A stretch of DNA of 64,000 bases from Bacillus sp. FJAT-28004 (GTDB lineage: Bacteria; Bacillota; Bacilli; Paenibacillales; Paenibacillaceae). The notes beneath the pieces are model-generated. The model made no database searches. It saw nothing but the letters and a program-made list of their open reading frames with translations, and had not been told where the DNA came from. The stretch covers positions 2,847,377-2,911,376 of the forward strand of contig NZ_LGHP01000001.1 of the NCBI RefSeq assembly GCF_001280845.1. The letters run 5' to 3'. Positions 22,738 through 33,300 of the stretch are shown piece by piece. Positions within the stretch are counted from its first letter, which is position 1. Each line of letters opens with the position of its first letter. The position numbers were made by a program, and so were the translations under genes.

Positions 22738-24027
22738 CTATTCAAATCGAATCAAGAAGTAATTTTTCTTACCACGACGCAGCACTACGAATTTGTCATA
22801 CAGCCTTTGCTCCGAGCTGAGGATTGATTCTACATCTGTGTTTTTCGTTCCATTAATGGAGATGGAGCCGCTCGTAATATCTTGTTTGGCTTGGCGACGA
22901 GATGGTGCTGCTCCAGATTCGATCAGGAGATCCATAAGCGCAATCTCTTCTCTATTCGTGAGCACCGTTGTAGGCATATCCTGCAAAGCTTCGATCAGCT
23001 CTGCTTCACTCAGCTGATTGACATCGCCCGAGAAGAAAGCCTGCGTAATTTTCTCTGCGCTGTCGAGCGCTTCTTGCCCATGAACAAGGCGTGTAATTTC
23101 ACGCGCCAGCTCACGCTGTGCCACCCGCTTCTCTGGGTGCGACTGAAGCTCAGTCTCCAAGGCTTCGATTTCTGCGCGAGAAAGGAATGTGAAATATTTC
23201 AAAAACTTAATCGTATCGTTATCTTCTGTATTAATCCAGAACTGATAGAACTGGTACGCCGATGTCTTTGAGCGATCCAGCCAAATCGCACCGGATTCGG
23301 ATTTCCCGAATTTTTTACCGTCGCTTTTGGTAACGAGAGGCATCGTCATGCCGTAAGCATCGCCGCCGCCCATTTTGCCGATCAGATCAAGACCTGCCGT
23401 AATATTGCCCCATTGATCGCTGCCGCCAATTTGCAACGAGCAGCCATGCTCCTGATGAAGCTTATGAAAGTCATAGGCTTGCAAAATCATATAGCTGAAC
23501 TCTGTGAACGAAATGCCTGATGAAAGACGTGAATCGACCGAATCCTTCGCGAGCATATAATTCACGGTGAAGTTTTTGCCAACATCACGTAAAAATGTAA
23601 TGACATCCAGCGGCTCTATCCAATCGTAATTGCTTACGAGCTTAGCTGGATTATCAGCCAGTTCAAAATTAAGAAAGCGAGAAAGCTGACGCTTTAAGCT
23701 TTCTGTCCATTCCGATACCGTATCTGCAGTATTAAGCGAACGTTCGGTTGAGCGGCCGCTTGGATCTCCAATTAAGCCTGTTCCGCCGCCCACTAGCGCA
23801 AGTGGAATATGGCCCGCCTGTTGGAAACGGCGCAAACATAAAATCGGAAGCAAGCTGCCGATGTGAAGGCTGTCCGCCGTAGGGTCAAATCCGCAATAAA
23901 GCACGACGCGCTCACTCGTGAGCTTCTTATGTAATTCCTCGCGGTTGGTAAATTGCTGCACCAGCCCTCGGTACTCAAGATCAGCCAAAAGATCTTCATG
24001 ATTAACTGTCAATGTTTCGTTTGTCAT
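22738..24027 (-). CDS. tyrS: Tyrosyl-tRNA synthetase
   Basis: 429 residues, full length for the bacterial TyrS type. The class I signature appears as LHIGSLLP (residues 54-61), the tyrosine-binding region as GFDPTADSLHIG and QIGGSDQWGNI, and the second signature as KFGKSESG (about residue 240), the usual TyrS form of K-M-S-K-S. An S4 RNA-binding domain (about 360-425) closes the protein and binds the long arm of tRNA-Tyr. It charges tRNA-Tyr with tyrosine in the cytoplasm. AGAGGAG lies before the ATG. No T-box is seen in the 73 bases upstream, so it may be read from the promoter of the membrane-protein gene. Confidence 0.97.
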   Translation of the reverse strand: MTNETLTVNHEDLLADLEYRGLVQQFTNREELHKKLTSERVVLYCGFDPTADSLHIGSLLPILCLRRFQQAGHIPLALVGGGTGLIGDPSGRSTERSLNTADTVSEWTESLKRQLSRFLNFELADNPAKLVSNYDWIEPLDVITFLRDVGKNFTVNYMLAKDSVDSRLSSGISFTEFSYMILQAYDFHKLHQEHGCSLQIGGSDQWGNITAGLDLIGKMGGGDAYGMTMPLVTKSDGKKFGKSESGAIWLDRSKTSAYQFYQFWINTEDNDTIKFLKYFTFLSRAEIEALETELQSHPEKRVAQRELAREITRLVHGQEALDSAEKITQAFFSGDVNQLSEAELIEALQDMPTTVLTNREEIALMDLLIESGAAPSRRQAKQDITSGSISINGTKNTDVESILSSEQRLYDKFVVLRRGKKNYFLIRFE

Positions 24028-24100
24028 ATAACGCTCTCTCCTCTAGTGTTTCCTACAGTTTACGTTGATTTCGAATTTTTTTAAAGATGCCGATGGACGC

Positions 24101-25165
24101 TTAAACGTTTTTCGTCATTTCTCTACGTCTACGAATGGCTCCTCTAATTAAAATATCACATATAACCAACCCTACGCCAACGACTAAGTCGATGAACGCT
24201 ACAAAAATATCGTTAAACGGATAACCGCCCATTTTCGAAATATAATACACCGTAAAACCAAAAATCCCAAGTGCACTAATCGTAAATAAAAAACTCTTTC
24301 TAAATAAAAGCGCAAGCGCCGCGGCAATTGCCGTTAATGCTGCGACTGTTCCCAGCACCAAGAGGTTATGATCCTTCTCTATATTCGTAGGATACAACAA
24401 TCTTTTGGGATACGTATAAGAAAAGTACCAATCCTCGCTAGGCAATTCATTAAAATTGGCTTTGAACGTTTTGGAGTCCGTTTGCTCCATTAGTAAATTC
24501 GAATGAAGTTTCGCACCGGGCGCACTTAGACGTATTTCCAGCTCTACATTCGGCTCCCCTTCCCAAAAAGCTGCTGGGGTCAAATAATATAGATGCGAAA
24601 AAATCGTCGTAATCACTCCTTTATTATACATCCCTCCATTTTCAATATAGTTGATGACAATATTTTTCGTTTCATTCGGTTCAAAAGATAAAGGAAACCT
24701 TGCTCCTTGTGCTGGTGGAATTTCCGCTGAGTAGTTGGATAAACGCAGCTCCTTGCTGCTTACTGGATCAATCACCGTGTTTTTCACTTGGGCATGCTGC
24801 CAGTTAACAGTCTTCACCTTCGGGTCCATGATCACATTAATCTCTTTATCACCCTCTGATACCCTAAAGGCCTCACTTGCAGGCGTTACAAATAATACCT
24901 CCAAGTCTTTACCAGAATCGGACGTATTGTGCAGTTCATACTGAACCGTTACTTCGGCATGACTTTTGTATCTCTCAACTTCTCGGAAGGTATAAGTAAC
25001 CTTTTCATGAACCAAGCTTACTTTCGAATTTTCATCCAGCTCTAGCCGTCCATATCCTTCTGCAGGATAATGCAGTGGTCCCCCGTTGGCATTGGCTGCT
25101 TCTGGTATAAGCATAAATAATAGGACAGCGGTCAAAATCAATGCTCGAAGCTTAAGCAGTAACAC
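24101..25165 (-). CDS. Exported protein with C-terminal membrane segments
   Basis: 354 residues from a GTG start with AGGTG upstream. A classical signal peptide ends near residue 26 (PEAANANGG), followed by a long extracellular beta-rich domain (about 30-260) containing YELHNTSDSGKDLEVLFVTP, which resembles domains of uncharacterised Bacillales surface proteins, then three hydrophobic helices (about 268-345) and a basic tail RRRREMTKNV. The membrane helices place the N-terminal domain outside the cell. Family not recognised. It lies 73 bases upstream of tyrS in the same direction, which may be a shared transcript but not a functional link. Confidence 0.75.
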   Translation of the reverse strand: MLLLKLRALILTAVLLFMLIPEAANANGGPLHYPAEGYGRLELDENSKVSLVHEKVTYTFREVERYKSHAEVTVQYELHNTSDSGKDLEVLFVTPASEAFRVSEGDKEINVIMDPKVKTVNWQHAQVKNTVIDPVSSKELRLSNYSAEIPPAQGARFPLSFEPNETKNIVINYIENGGMYNKGVITTIFSHLYYLTPAAFWEGEPNVELEIRLSAPGAKLHSNLLMEQTDSKTFKANFNELPSEDWYFSYTYPKRLLYPTNIEKDHNLLVLGTVAALTAIAAALALLFRKSFLFTISALGIFGFTVYYISKMGGYPFNDIFVAFIDLVVGVGLVICDILIRGAIRRRREMTKNV

Positions 25166-25199
25166 TCCATCACCTCGTTTTCCGATTGTAGAGCCTTAT

Positions 25200-25247
25200 A
25201 AAAAAGAAGCCTCTACATGTATTATTTTACCACATGAGAAGCTTCAT
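25200..25247 (-). terminator. Terminator of glnS
   Basis: Reading leftwards, GAAGCTTCT and AGAGGCTTC form a hairpin followed by TTTTTT, 13 bases after the glnS stop. Confidence 0.8.
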
Positions 25248-25259
25248 CTTGATTTAGAC

Positions 25260-26939
25260 TTATTTTTTCCTCCATGAATCCTTAAGCGGCACGATGCGAT
25301 TAAACACAAGCTTCATATCCGTCGTATGTTTTTTGTCCACGCAGAAATAACCATGCCGAACGAATTGAAATTTATCCTCTGGCTGCGGAAGAACCTCAAA
25401 TGGCTCAATCCTACAATCCTTTACAATTTGCAGTGAGCTCGGGTTAATTACGCTGTCCCAAGCGATATCGGTATCCTTCGGGGCTTCATTATCCAGCAGC
25501 AGACTCTCATAAAGGTGGACATCAACCTTGGTCGCGTGGCTCTCCGAAACCCAGTGGATCGTCCCCTTCACCTTCCGGCCGGTAAAACCCGTTCCGCTTT
25601 TCGTTTCAGGATCGTAGGTGCAGCGAAGCTCAATAATTTCACCAGTAGCTTCATCTTTAATGACTTCCTCACATGTAATGAAATAAGCACCGATTAACCG
25701 CACTTCCGCGCCGGGCGCCAATCGATGAAATCCTTTGGATGGCAGCTCCATAAAATCATCTTTCTCTATAAATATGGTTCTAGAGAAGGCGACCTTACGT
25801 TTGCCAAGCGTGTCGTTCTCGCTATTGTTATCAATGGACAAAAGCTCGGTTTGACCTTCTGGATAATTGGTAATAACCACTTTCAGTGGATGAATGATGG
25901 CCATTACGCCTTTGACCTTCGCTTTTAGATCCTGTCTTGCCGCATGCTCCAGCATCGCGATATCAACCGAATTTTGAGCTCTAATCATGCCAATTTCATC
26001 GATGAAATTTCTAATGCTCTCAGGCGTAAAGCCTCTTCGCCTTAGTCCACGAATCGTTGGCAGCCTAGGATCATCCCAGCCGTCAACGAAGCCGCCCTCA
26101 ACAAGCTGTCTTAGATAACGCTTGCTCGTCACGACACCTGTTAAATTCAGTCTGCCGAATTCCCTTTGCCTTGGAGGATGAGCAAACGCCAGCTCATGCA
26201 ATACCCATTCGTATAAAGGACGATGGTCTTTGAACTCAATGGAGCATAAGGAGTAGGTAATACCCTCGATTGCATCTTGAATCGGGTGCGCAAAATCGTA
26301 CATCGGATAAATGCACCACTTATTCCCCGTGCGATAATGCTCAGCATGGATGATTCGATAGATGACGGGATCTCTTAAATTAATATTTGGTGAACTCATA
26401 TCAATTTTGGCACGCAATACTTTTGAAGCTGCCTTAAAATCACCATTTTTCATTTTCGCAAACTGCTCTAACTTTTCTTCAATGGAGCGATTTCGATATG
26501 GGCTATCCTTGCCAGGCTCAGTAAGCGTTCCTCGATATTCCGTTACCTCCTCTGGGGATAACTCACAGACGTAGGCTTTTCCTTTGTTTATGAGCGCAAC
26601 AGCAGCATCATATATCGCATCCGAGTAGTCTGAACCATAATAAATATGATCGCCTGGACTGTAGCCGAGCCAGTTGATATCTTCGATTATGGCATTCACA
26701 TATTCGATGTCCTCTTTCAATGGATTCGTATCGTCGAAACGCAAATGAAACTTCCCATTATATTTTTGCGCGATCGTATAGTTTGTATGAATGGCATATG
26801 CGCTTCCGATATGCAGATATCCATTGGGCTCCGGCGGGAAGCGTGTGCACATTTCACGTGTAAACACGCCTGCTTGAAGATCTTCATTAATGATTTTGTA
26901 TAAAAAATGATCTGCGATCGGTTCCATTTCGTTACTCAT
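25260..26939 (-). CDS. glnS: Glutaminyl-tRNA synthetase
   Basis: 559 residues. Class I signature HIGSAYAI (residues 43-50) after RFPPEPNGYL, the glutamine-site stretch YDFAHPIQDAIEGITYSL, and the second signature as VVTSKRYLRQL (about 270), the usual Gln/Glu form. C-terminal beta barrels (about 350-550) bind the tRNA-Gln anticodon. GGAGG lies 7 bases before the ATG. Most Firmicutes make Gln-tRNA by transamidation with GatCAB; a direct GlnRS is found in some Bacillales and is thought to be acquired. A T-box with a CAA specifier precedes it, which confirms the amino acid. Confidence 0.97.
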   Translation of the reverse strand: MSNEMEPIADHFLYKIINEDLQAGVFTREMCTRFPPEPNGYLHIGSAYAIHTNYTIAQKYNGKFHLRFDDTNPLKEDIEYVNAIIEDINWLGYSPGDHIYYGSDYSDAIYDAAVALINKGKAYVCELSPEEVTEYRGTLTEPGKDSPYRNRSIEEKLEQFAKMKNGDFKAASKVLRAKIDMSSPNINLRDPVIYRIIHAEHYRTGNKWCIYPMYDFAHPIQDAIEGITYSLCSIEFKDHRPLYEWVLHELAFAHPPRQREFGRLNLTGVVTSKRYLRQLVEGGFVDGWDDPRLPTIRGLRRRGFTPESIRNFIDEIGMIRAQNSVDIAMLEHAARQDLKAKVKGVMAIIHPLKVVITNYPEGQTELLSIDNNSENDTLGKRKVAFSRTIFIEKDDFMELPSKGFHRLAPGAEVRLIGAYFITCEEVIKDEATGEIIELRCTYDPETKSGTGFTGRKVKGTIHWVSESHATKVDVHLYESLLLDNEAPKDTDIAWDSVINPSSLQIVKDCRIEPFEVLPQPEDKFQFVRHGYFCVDKKHTTDMKLVFNRIVPLKDSWRKK

Positions 26940-26989
26940 TGTAAAACCTCCAATTTAGGGTTATTATCGATACCTTGATTTTTCGTGTC

Positions 26990-27290
26990 CCAAAAAACAA
27001 AAAAAAATTCCACCCCCAAGACTTCGCGTCTTGGGGACGAAATTTTTCGCGGTACCACCCCAGATTCGTCAATATGTCGCCATATTAACCTCTTCAAGTA
27101 CGGCACCAAAGGATGCTTATACTCTAGCTCTATAACAGGAGCTCCTGTCACAGCATCCCCTTGCTCAGGTTCCGATGTGATGCTCAGAGACTTGTTTCGA
27201 TAAAACATTCCTTGCTCCTTTTCAGCTGCCGGAGCTCTCTGCGAAAGAATGTGTTTATTTACTCTTCTCGTCATCGCCTTTTTCATTATT
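26990..27290 (-). ncRNA. T-box riboswitch leader of glnS, specifier CAA (Gln)
   Basis: Reading leftwards, a stem I with arms ACATTC / GAATGT and GCTCC / GGAGC, and lower arms GAGA / TCTC, encloses a specifier loop whose 3' side ends in CAAG directly before the lower helix. The codon CAA (27192-27194) is a glutamine codon and is followed by a purine, as usual. The T-box proper GGGTGGTACCGCG lies at 27048-27060. It is followed by a terminator with arms CCCCAAGAC and GTCTTGGGG and a long T run at about 26995-27035. Uncharged tRNA-Gln binding would favour the antiterminator and let glnS be transcribed. Confidence 0.95.
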
Positions 27291-27356
27291 TCATATATGT
27301 TAACAAATCGTTCCCTGAACTGTAAATAGTTATTCTACACAGGAAGCCGGAAAATG

Positions 27357-27698
27357 CTAATGCCTTGGTGCCCACAGTATAACAGAAACACCGATCAAGC
27401 AAATGGCAGCACCAATCCAGTCATACATATCAGGTGTTTTCTTATCGACCAGCCAGCCCCATAATACAGCCATCACTATAAACACTCCGCCATATGCCGC
27501 ATAGACTCTTCCGAACGAGGGAAAGGATTGAAACGTAGCAACAACACCATATAATGCTAACGCTACACCTCCAAGCAATCCCCAATATAATGGCTTACCT
27601 TCACGCAGCCATAACCAAATCAGATAACCTCCGCCAATCTCTGCTAACCCAGCCAGCATAAATATTAATATCCCAGTAATGATTTTGCTCACATCCAA
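27357..27698 (-). CDS. YnfA-family (UPF0060) small membrane protein
   Basis: 113 residues with four hydrophobic helices and the family's conserved stretches: [23 protein letters not shown] in the first loop, [20 protein letters not shown] in the middle, and [15 protein letters not shown] near the end. YnfA proteins belong to the small multidrug resistance (SMR)-like fold, but their substrates are poorly known. Start is TTG with a weak ribosome site; a GTG two codons later is possible. It lies 26 bases after the START-like gene upstream and may be co-transcribed. Confidence 0.93.
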   Translation of the reverse strand: MDVSKIITGILIFMLAGLAEIGGGYLIWLWLREGKPLYWGLLGGVALALYGVVATFQSFPSFGRVYAAYGGVFIVMAVLWGWLVDKKTPDMYDWIGAAICLIGVSVILWAPRH

Positions 27699-27724
27699 TA
27701 TCTCATGCTAAAAAAAAAATGAAG

Positions 27725-28207
27725 CTATGCTTGAGGCAAATTTGCAAAAGCTTGTACATATTTATTGTATTTCATTTTCCATACGTCCTTGCGAGACGCA
27801 ATGGTTCTCCCATCCAGCAATGCCTCGATAACATCTAAACAAACATCCCAGCCGGCAATATCCCTAGGGGTATGCTCCGTAATCTTGGTAATCTTTTCGA
27901 TTAAAACCAAGCGGCAGCCTTCTGGCTCCGGAAATAATTCAAAACGAACGGCGTCCTCAGCCCATGTATACTCTAATACGGATAACCTTTCAAACGCGAT
28001 AATTTCCATCTCTTCGTATTCGCCATTTTGCATATCAAACGTCATTAATCCGCCTTCACGCAGATCCGCGACTCGCAGCTCCGGAAACCATGTTGCCAGC
28101 TTCTCGTTGTCGGTCAGCATCGACCAGACACTCCCTGCATCATGCTTCAAATTGCGCTCGAATCGGACCGTATATCCATCTTGGGCTTGGGCAATGGCTG
28201 CTAACAT
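27725..28207 (-). CDS. SRPBCC-fold protein (AHSA1-like)
   Basis: 160 residues forming a single helix-grip domain. The N-terminal YTVRFERNLKHDAGSVWSMLTDNEKLATWFP is the usual AHSA1 start, and VLEYTWAEDAVRFEL with the C-terminal helix around DVCLDVIEALL complete the fold. These proteins bind hydrophobic ligands or act in stress responses; the ligand here is not predictable. GAGGTG sits 8 bases before the ATG. Probably part of a short operon with the small membrane protein upstream and YnfA downstream. Confidence 0.9.
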   Translation of the reverse strand: MLAAIAQAQDGYTVRFERNLKHDAGSVWSMLTDNEKLATWFPELRVADLREGGLMTFDMQNGEYEEMEIIAFERLSVLEYTWAEDAVRFELFPEPEGCRLVLIEKITKITEHTPRDIAGWDVCLDVIEALLDGRTIASRKDVWKMKYNKYVQAFANLPQA

Positions 28208-28235
28208 GTCAATTCACCTCGTCCTTATTCAAAAT

Positions 28236-28490
28236 CTATTCCTGTTTATATTTTTTCTCGAAAACAGACCATCTAATCATAGAAACAGCAACGCCCACAA
28301 TAACAGAAATAAAAATAATAGGTCCTATTTCGATTTCATCCACACTTTTACGATCAAGTACAATGAGTAAACCCTGAATAAATAAAATATAAAACAATAA
28401 ATAAAGCACCCATCTAATGGCGTATGGCAGCTTTCCCTTTGTTCTTAACTTACTCCATTTCTCTCGATTGAATTTGTTGAAATCATTCAC
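28236..28490 (-). CDS. Small membrane protein of unknown function
   Basis: 84 residues from a GTG start. A charged N-terminus (KFNREKWSKLRTKGK) is followed by two hydrophobic segments (about residues 26-46 and 55-73) and a basic tail. There is no similarity I recognise. It lies 28 bases upstream of the SRPBCC gene in the same direction, so it probably belongs to that transcript. Confidence 0.6.
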   Translation of the reverse strand: MNDFNKFNREKWSKLRTKGKLPYAIRWVLYLLFYILFIQGLLIVLDRKSVDEIEIGPIIFISVIVGVAVSMIRWSVFEKKYKQE

Positions 28491-28589
28491 AGACTATCCC
28501 TCACTCATTTGCACATTTCTAGTGACACGTCTTCCAAAATAGGAATCAGCACCTTATTTAATATGGAAATTATAACATAAGTTTAAACA

Positions 28590-28640
28590 AAAACAGGCTG
28601 CAGCAAGAAGAGAAATCCTTCTTTACTACAGCCTTTCGTG
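28590..28640 (-). terminator. Terminator of thrC
   Basis: Reading leftwards, AGGCTGTAG ... GAAGG and CTTCT ... CTGCAGCCT form a long hairpin followed by GTTTTTG, about 25 bases after the thrC stop. Confidence 0.8.
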
Positions 28641-28663
28641 GTTTCGGAATCATTGGAACATTA

Positions 28664-30058
28664 TTATGCGTTATAGAATTCTTCCAATTCGCTAACGACC
28701 GCTGCAAGCGAACCGTCTACGCGAGTTTGGCGCTGTTCTTTGTTGAACAACGAAGCGATTTGCTCAGGGAATTGCTGCTCGATGCCGCAAAGCTCGATGG
28801 CTTCGTTAAACTTAGCCGGATGAGCCGTTGCAAGCGAAATCGTTATCCCTTGCTCATGGCTGTATTTGTCAGCTGCAGCGACGCCGCAAGCCGAATGCGG
28901 ATCAAGCAGGTAGCCGTTTTCCGCTTCATATTTCTTAATCGTGCTGAGGCACTCTTGCCCTTGTACGCCATGCGCACCAAATTCTGCTTGTACTTTGCTC
29001 AGAGCATCGCCGGAAATGACGATTTGTCCTTCGGCTTTGAACTGATCCATCAGATTGCGAATTTGAGCTGCATCCTCGCCAAGAACATAATACAAGTAAC
29101 GCTCAAAGTTGCTTGCTACTTGAATATCCATCGATGGACTGTACGTGCTGCGGAAATCTCCCGGCTTGTACACGCCCTCAAGAATAAAGCGCTCCAAAAT
29201 ATTGTTCTCGTTCGTCGCTAGAATTAGCTTGCCTACTGGAAGTCCCATACGCTTCGCTAGGTAACCTGCAAAAATATCACCGAAATTGCCTGTCGGAACG
29301 CTAAAGTTGACCTGCTTCGCATCCGTCATCTTCACCACTTGGAAGTACGCGTAGAAATAATAAACCGTCTGCGCCAATATGCGAACAAAATTGATGGAGT
29401 TAATAGCTGCAAGCTGATTGTTAGCTTTAAAATCAAGATCAGCGAACAAATCCTTAATCATGCGCTGACAATCGTCGAAGTTGCCATCTACGGATAGATT
29501 CAGTACATTATCATCCTGAACCGTCGTCATTTGAAGCTCTTGTACTTTACTTACTTTGCCATGCGGGTGAAGAATACAAATTTTGATGCCGTCCTTGCCT
29601 TTAACGCCCTCGATTGCCGAAGCTCCCGTATCGCCGGAAGTCGCCCCGAGTATATGAATTTTTTTATTTTGCTTCGATGCTACGTACGTATAAAGCTGAC
29701 CCATAAACTGAAGTGCGATATCTTTAAAAGCGAAGGTTGGTCCATGGAACAGCTCCAGCAAATAAAGATCATCCTTCAGCTTGCGAACAGGCGTTACTTC
29801 CGGGTCACGGAAAGTAGCATAGCTCGCGTACACCATATCTTTCAAATCTTGTGCTGGAATCTCATCATTCGTAAAATGCGAGAATATAGCAAGCACAAGC
29901 TCTTGATAGCTAAGATCCTGCCATTCCTTCAATGTTTCTGCTGAAATAACTGGAATTTCGCTCGGAACAAGCAGGCCGCCATCATTGCCTAAGCCCATCA
30001 TAAACGCATCGATAAATCCTATTTTGCCAACATTTCCTCTTGTACTGATGTACTCCAT
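28664..30058 (-). CDS. thrC: Threonine synthase
   Basis: 464 residues of the longer, yeast-like form that starts with MEYISTRGNVGKIGFIDAFMMGL. The PLP-binding Lys is in HGPTFAFKDIALQFMGQL (about residue 112), the phosphate-binding loop is SVPTGNFGDIFAGYLAKRMGL (about 255), and GATSGDTGASAIEG lies between. The enzyme converts O-phosphohomoserine to threonine in the cytoplasm. AGGAGG lies before the ATG. It is monocistronic here, apart from hom and thrB, which in many Bacillales are elsewhere. Confidence 0.96.
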   Translation of the reverse strand: MEYISTRGNVGKIGFIDAFMMGLGNDGGLLVPSEIPVISAETLKEWQDLSYQELVLAIFSHFTNDEIPAQDLKDMVYASYATFRDPEVTPVRKLKDDLYLLELFHGPTFAFKDIALQFMGQLYTYVASKQNKKIHILGATSGDTGASAIEGVKGKDGIKICILHPHGKVSKVQELQMTTVQDDNVLNLSVDGNFDDCQRMIKDLFADLDFKANNQLAAINSINFVRILAQTVYYFYAYFQVVKMTDAKQVNFSVPTGNFGDIFAGYLAKRMGLPVGKLILATNENNILERFILEGVYKPGDFRSTYSPSMDIQVASNFERYLYYVLGEDAAQIRNLMDQFKAEGQIVISGDALSKVQAEFGAHGVQGQECLSTIKKYEAENGYLLDPHSACGVAAADKYSHEQGITISLATAHPAKFNEAIELCGIEQQFPEQIASLFNKEQRQTRVDGSLAAVVSELEEFYNA

Positions 30059-30176
30059 CTGTAAATAGCCTCCTACATGCGCACATTTATCGTCAAATTT
30101 CGTTAATTAAATCATATCATCGTTTTCCATAATAATCGATTGTTTTCACAACAGTATATCATTTTTATCGTTTAAC

Positions 30177-30225
30177 AAGCTAAAACGCCTTCGGCGTTCT
30201 TTAGACGCTGAAGCAGCTTAGACGA
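30177..30225 (+). repeat. Dispersed repeat, copy 2
   Basis: AAAACGCCTTCGGCGT followed by CTTTAGACGCTGAAGCAGCTTAGACG-type arms. Same element as 20944-20995 and 47078-47130, here between thrC and the GH43 gene. Confidence 0.7.
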
Positions 30226-30279
30226 TGAAATATAAGATAAGTATGAGAAAATAATAATATACTGTCTTATATTTAAATA

Positions 30280-30315
30280 AACGAAAGACATCCCTTCTTT
30301 TGGGATGTCTCTCGT
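30280..30315 (-). terminator. Terminator of the GH43/SLH gene
   Basis: AGACATCCC-N7-GGGATGTCT followed by TTCGTTT on the minus strand, 9 bases after the stop of the large gene. Confidence 0.85.
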
Positions 30316-30323
30316 TAAACCTG

Positions 30324-33300
30324 TTATTTGACGAAGTTTGCTACAATGGATGCAATTTCGGCGCGAGTAATCTTCTCTTTTGGCCTGATAGAACCATCCT
30401 CATAACCTTTAATGATACCCGCTTCCGCTAATGCTGCTAAAGCTTCTTTGGCCCAGCTGGACACGCCTGACTCATCTGCAAACGATGGTTTGGCCGCTCC
30501 TGAAGCAACGATTAATTGATCTTTAACCGCTCTATACAAAATAACGAATGCTTCCTCTCTCGTCATTTCCTGATTCGGCTTGAAACTGCCATCATCAAAG
30601 CCAGTTATAATTCCAGCAGCATGTAAACCGTTCACATATTTATTATACCAAGCAGTAGGCGTAATATCTCCGAAGCCAGATTCACTGCTTTCTGCTTTGA
30701 AGCCAAGCAATCTGTAAATAACAGCTGAAAATTCCGCTCTGCTCATTTCCTGATTAGGTTTAAAGCTGCCATCTGGAAAACCGCCCAATATGTTTTTGTC
30801 CGACAGCTTGTTAATGGATGCTGCTGCCCAGTGCCCTGCTGTATCCTTGAAATGCGGCTGCGGCTCCGGGCTTGGCGTTGGATCTGGACTTGGACTTGGT
30901 GTTGGGTTTGTTCCAGGGTTCGGCGTCGGACTCGGTGTTGGATCTGGACTCGGGCTCGGCGATGGGTCCGGCTGTTTTAACACGGTGAACGTGAACGTTC
31001 TTGTTACAGTCGACTTTCCATCCGTTAAAGCAGCGGTCAGCGTTACCCCTTCATCTCTCTTATCAGAAGCAGGCCGCGTAACCGCACCGCTATTGCTAAT
31101 AAACGACTCATTATCTGATTGCCATGTAATGGACGCTCCGTGCAATCCAGTCGTTGGCAGCTCAAGATTCGTTAACACTTCATCCTTGCTGCCATTCTCG
31201 CCAAGGAAGCTCAGAGCGTCTAATTGATCCGCCGCATGCTGAAGCAGCAGCGCCTCCATGCTTGCCAGCTTTTGATCGGCCGCCGTCTTGAGCTCGCTCA
31301 CTTCAGAGGCAAGCAGCGCGCCGTCATAGATTTGGAAATCTGCGATCATACCGCCAAAATAAGCGTCCCCAGCATAAAAGGATTTTCCGATAAAACCGCT
31401 AATACCGTCTTTTTTGTTAATTTGGTCAAGAGTAAAGCCTCCTGCAGTGCCGGACGAGGCTAACTGGCCGTCTACATACAGCGTCAGCTTGTTGTCTACA
31501 CCGGACATAACTGCCGTTACGAGCTTCCATTCATCTGATTGAAGCAGCGGCGCTTTCGTCGTCACTTCATTGCGCCAACCATTCGTTGCGATGCCGAATC
31601 GCGCCGTGCTGTCCGCATTATATTTTGGCGTCATATACAAATAATGTGTATCGTCCTGTCCGAGCGCAAACAGCCATTCTGCACTGTTCTTACCTTTCCA
31701 GTTCACAAGAGCCGATACCGTAACATCCGTCAGCCCATCCAAAATACCCTGCGGCATTTCAATATAAGAACTTGTATTGCCGCCAGCAAAGCTGATTGCT
31801 CCTGCTGCATCCGTCTTAATCCACTCCGCGTTCTCAGGATTAACCCATTCGCCGTTGTATTTGCCAGTCTGGTCAATGACCGAAGTGCCTTCCAGCTTGC
31901 TCATGTCATAATGGACGATCAGCTCTGACTCAGAGGACGTCGGAGGTTCAACAACATCGCCCTTGCTATCCGTTATCATGATCCAGCTGATTTGCGGATC
32001 GGAGCTTGAAGCACCTGCGTTCGCAGCTCTATGCACCGTCAGCTCGAGCTTTCCGTCTTCAACGGATATATTGCCATAGCTAAGCACATCGCTTGCGTCC
32101 GAGAAAACATACCCGCTTGTTTTTACTGAACCGTTCAACAAAATATCGGCTATCCGCTTCCCGTTTGAATATTGGGACCATGGGTCGTATAAACCTACAT
32201 AGACATCATAGCTCCCATTATCCATGTCGAAGCGATACGACAGATCATCGCCGGCGTTGCTTTTCAAATAACGCAATCCATTAAAAATATTGCCGCTGCT
32301 CGTACCGGACGTCAGCGTATTATCTCCGATATAACCCCAGCTTTGATTGTTCGCCGGATCGTATTTCTGATCAATAACGTTTCCGTTAAGCAAATGATCC
32401 TCACCGATCAACGTAGCGATGTCTTTATAATCTGACGTTTCCGCGCCTCCTGCATGGACAAAATAAGTGCTGCCCTCTGGAATCACATATATTTGATGTT
32501 CGATCTTCTTATTGGATAACTGAGTCAGTATGCCGCTGACACGCACTGTTCCTGGAATCTTAAATGCCGCTTCACTTATGTTCCAGCTAATCGGCGTGTC
32601 CTTCACCGTTCCATCCGATAAGGTCACTTGTACAGTAGTCGGAAGCGCTGGCATCTTGCCAATCGTTGTACTTGTAGGAAGCGCAGTATTCACCGTCACC
32701 CTCCCCATGGTGTCGAGCAAATCAAGCGACCATTCATCATGCCATTGAAGGGCGATTTCATCATTTTGACCAAATTCTATCGGCAGCCAAATGTAGCGGG
32801 AATTCGCAAGATCGTTTTGGTTCCAACGGTCTCCCATATAGATGAATTTCCCTGCAGCCGCGTCCACCGTTATAACCTGTGTACTCTGTGAGCCGAAGGT
32901 TGTTGAACTGCTTGGCGCAACATCGCGCATCGTCTTCCACGGTCCCATGATGTTGTCGGCAACCGTATATTTGCCCACGTTCGGAGCCCAGCCCGTCGCA
33001 CCGGATGTAATCATGTAGTATTTTCCTTGATACTTGAAAAGTGCCGGTGCTTCGCGCTGAGCAAGCGGGAACACGCGCACATAATCCTCGCCATGTACCG
33101 CTTTGTATTCCGTATCTCGCTCCTCGTTGCCATCCTTATGCCAGCCAACGACATCCGTATAGGAATCATTGAGCCTCGATATATATATCGTTAAATTTTC
33201 TTCGCTTGAATAAACCAAATAGGCAGTACCATCATCATCTTTGAATAACGTCATATCCCGTGCCATGCCTGGCTGATTCGGCTGTCCGTTATCGGTTGCT

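Noticed and set aside
24028..24100. T-box leader for tyrS
   Set aside because: The 73 bases upstream hold no T-box motif or terminator, although tyrS genes of many Bacillales have one.
26936..27286. 116-codon frame upstream of glnS
   Set aside because: It reads through the T-box leader, whose RNA features explain the sequence fully.
30790..31227. Gly-rich plus-strand frame
   Set aside because: It is the antisense of the Pro/Ser/Thr linker of the SLH protein.
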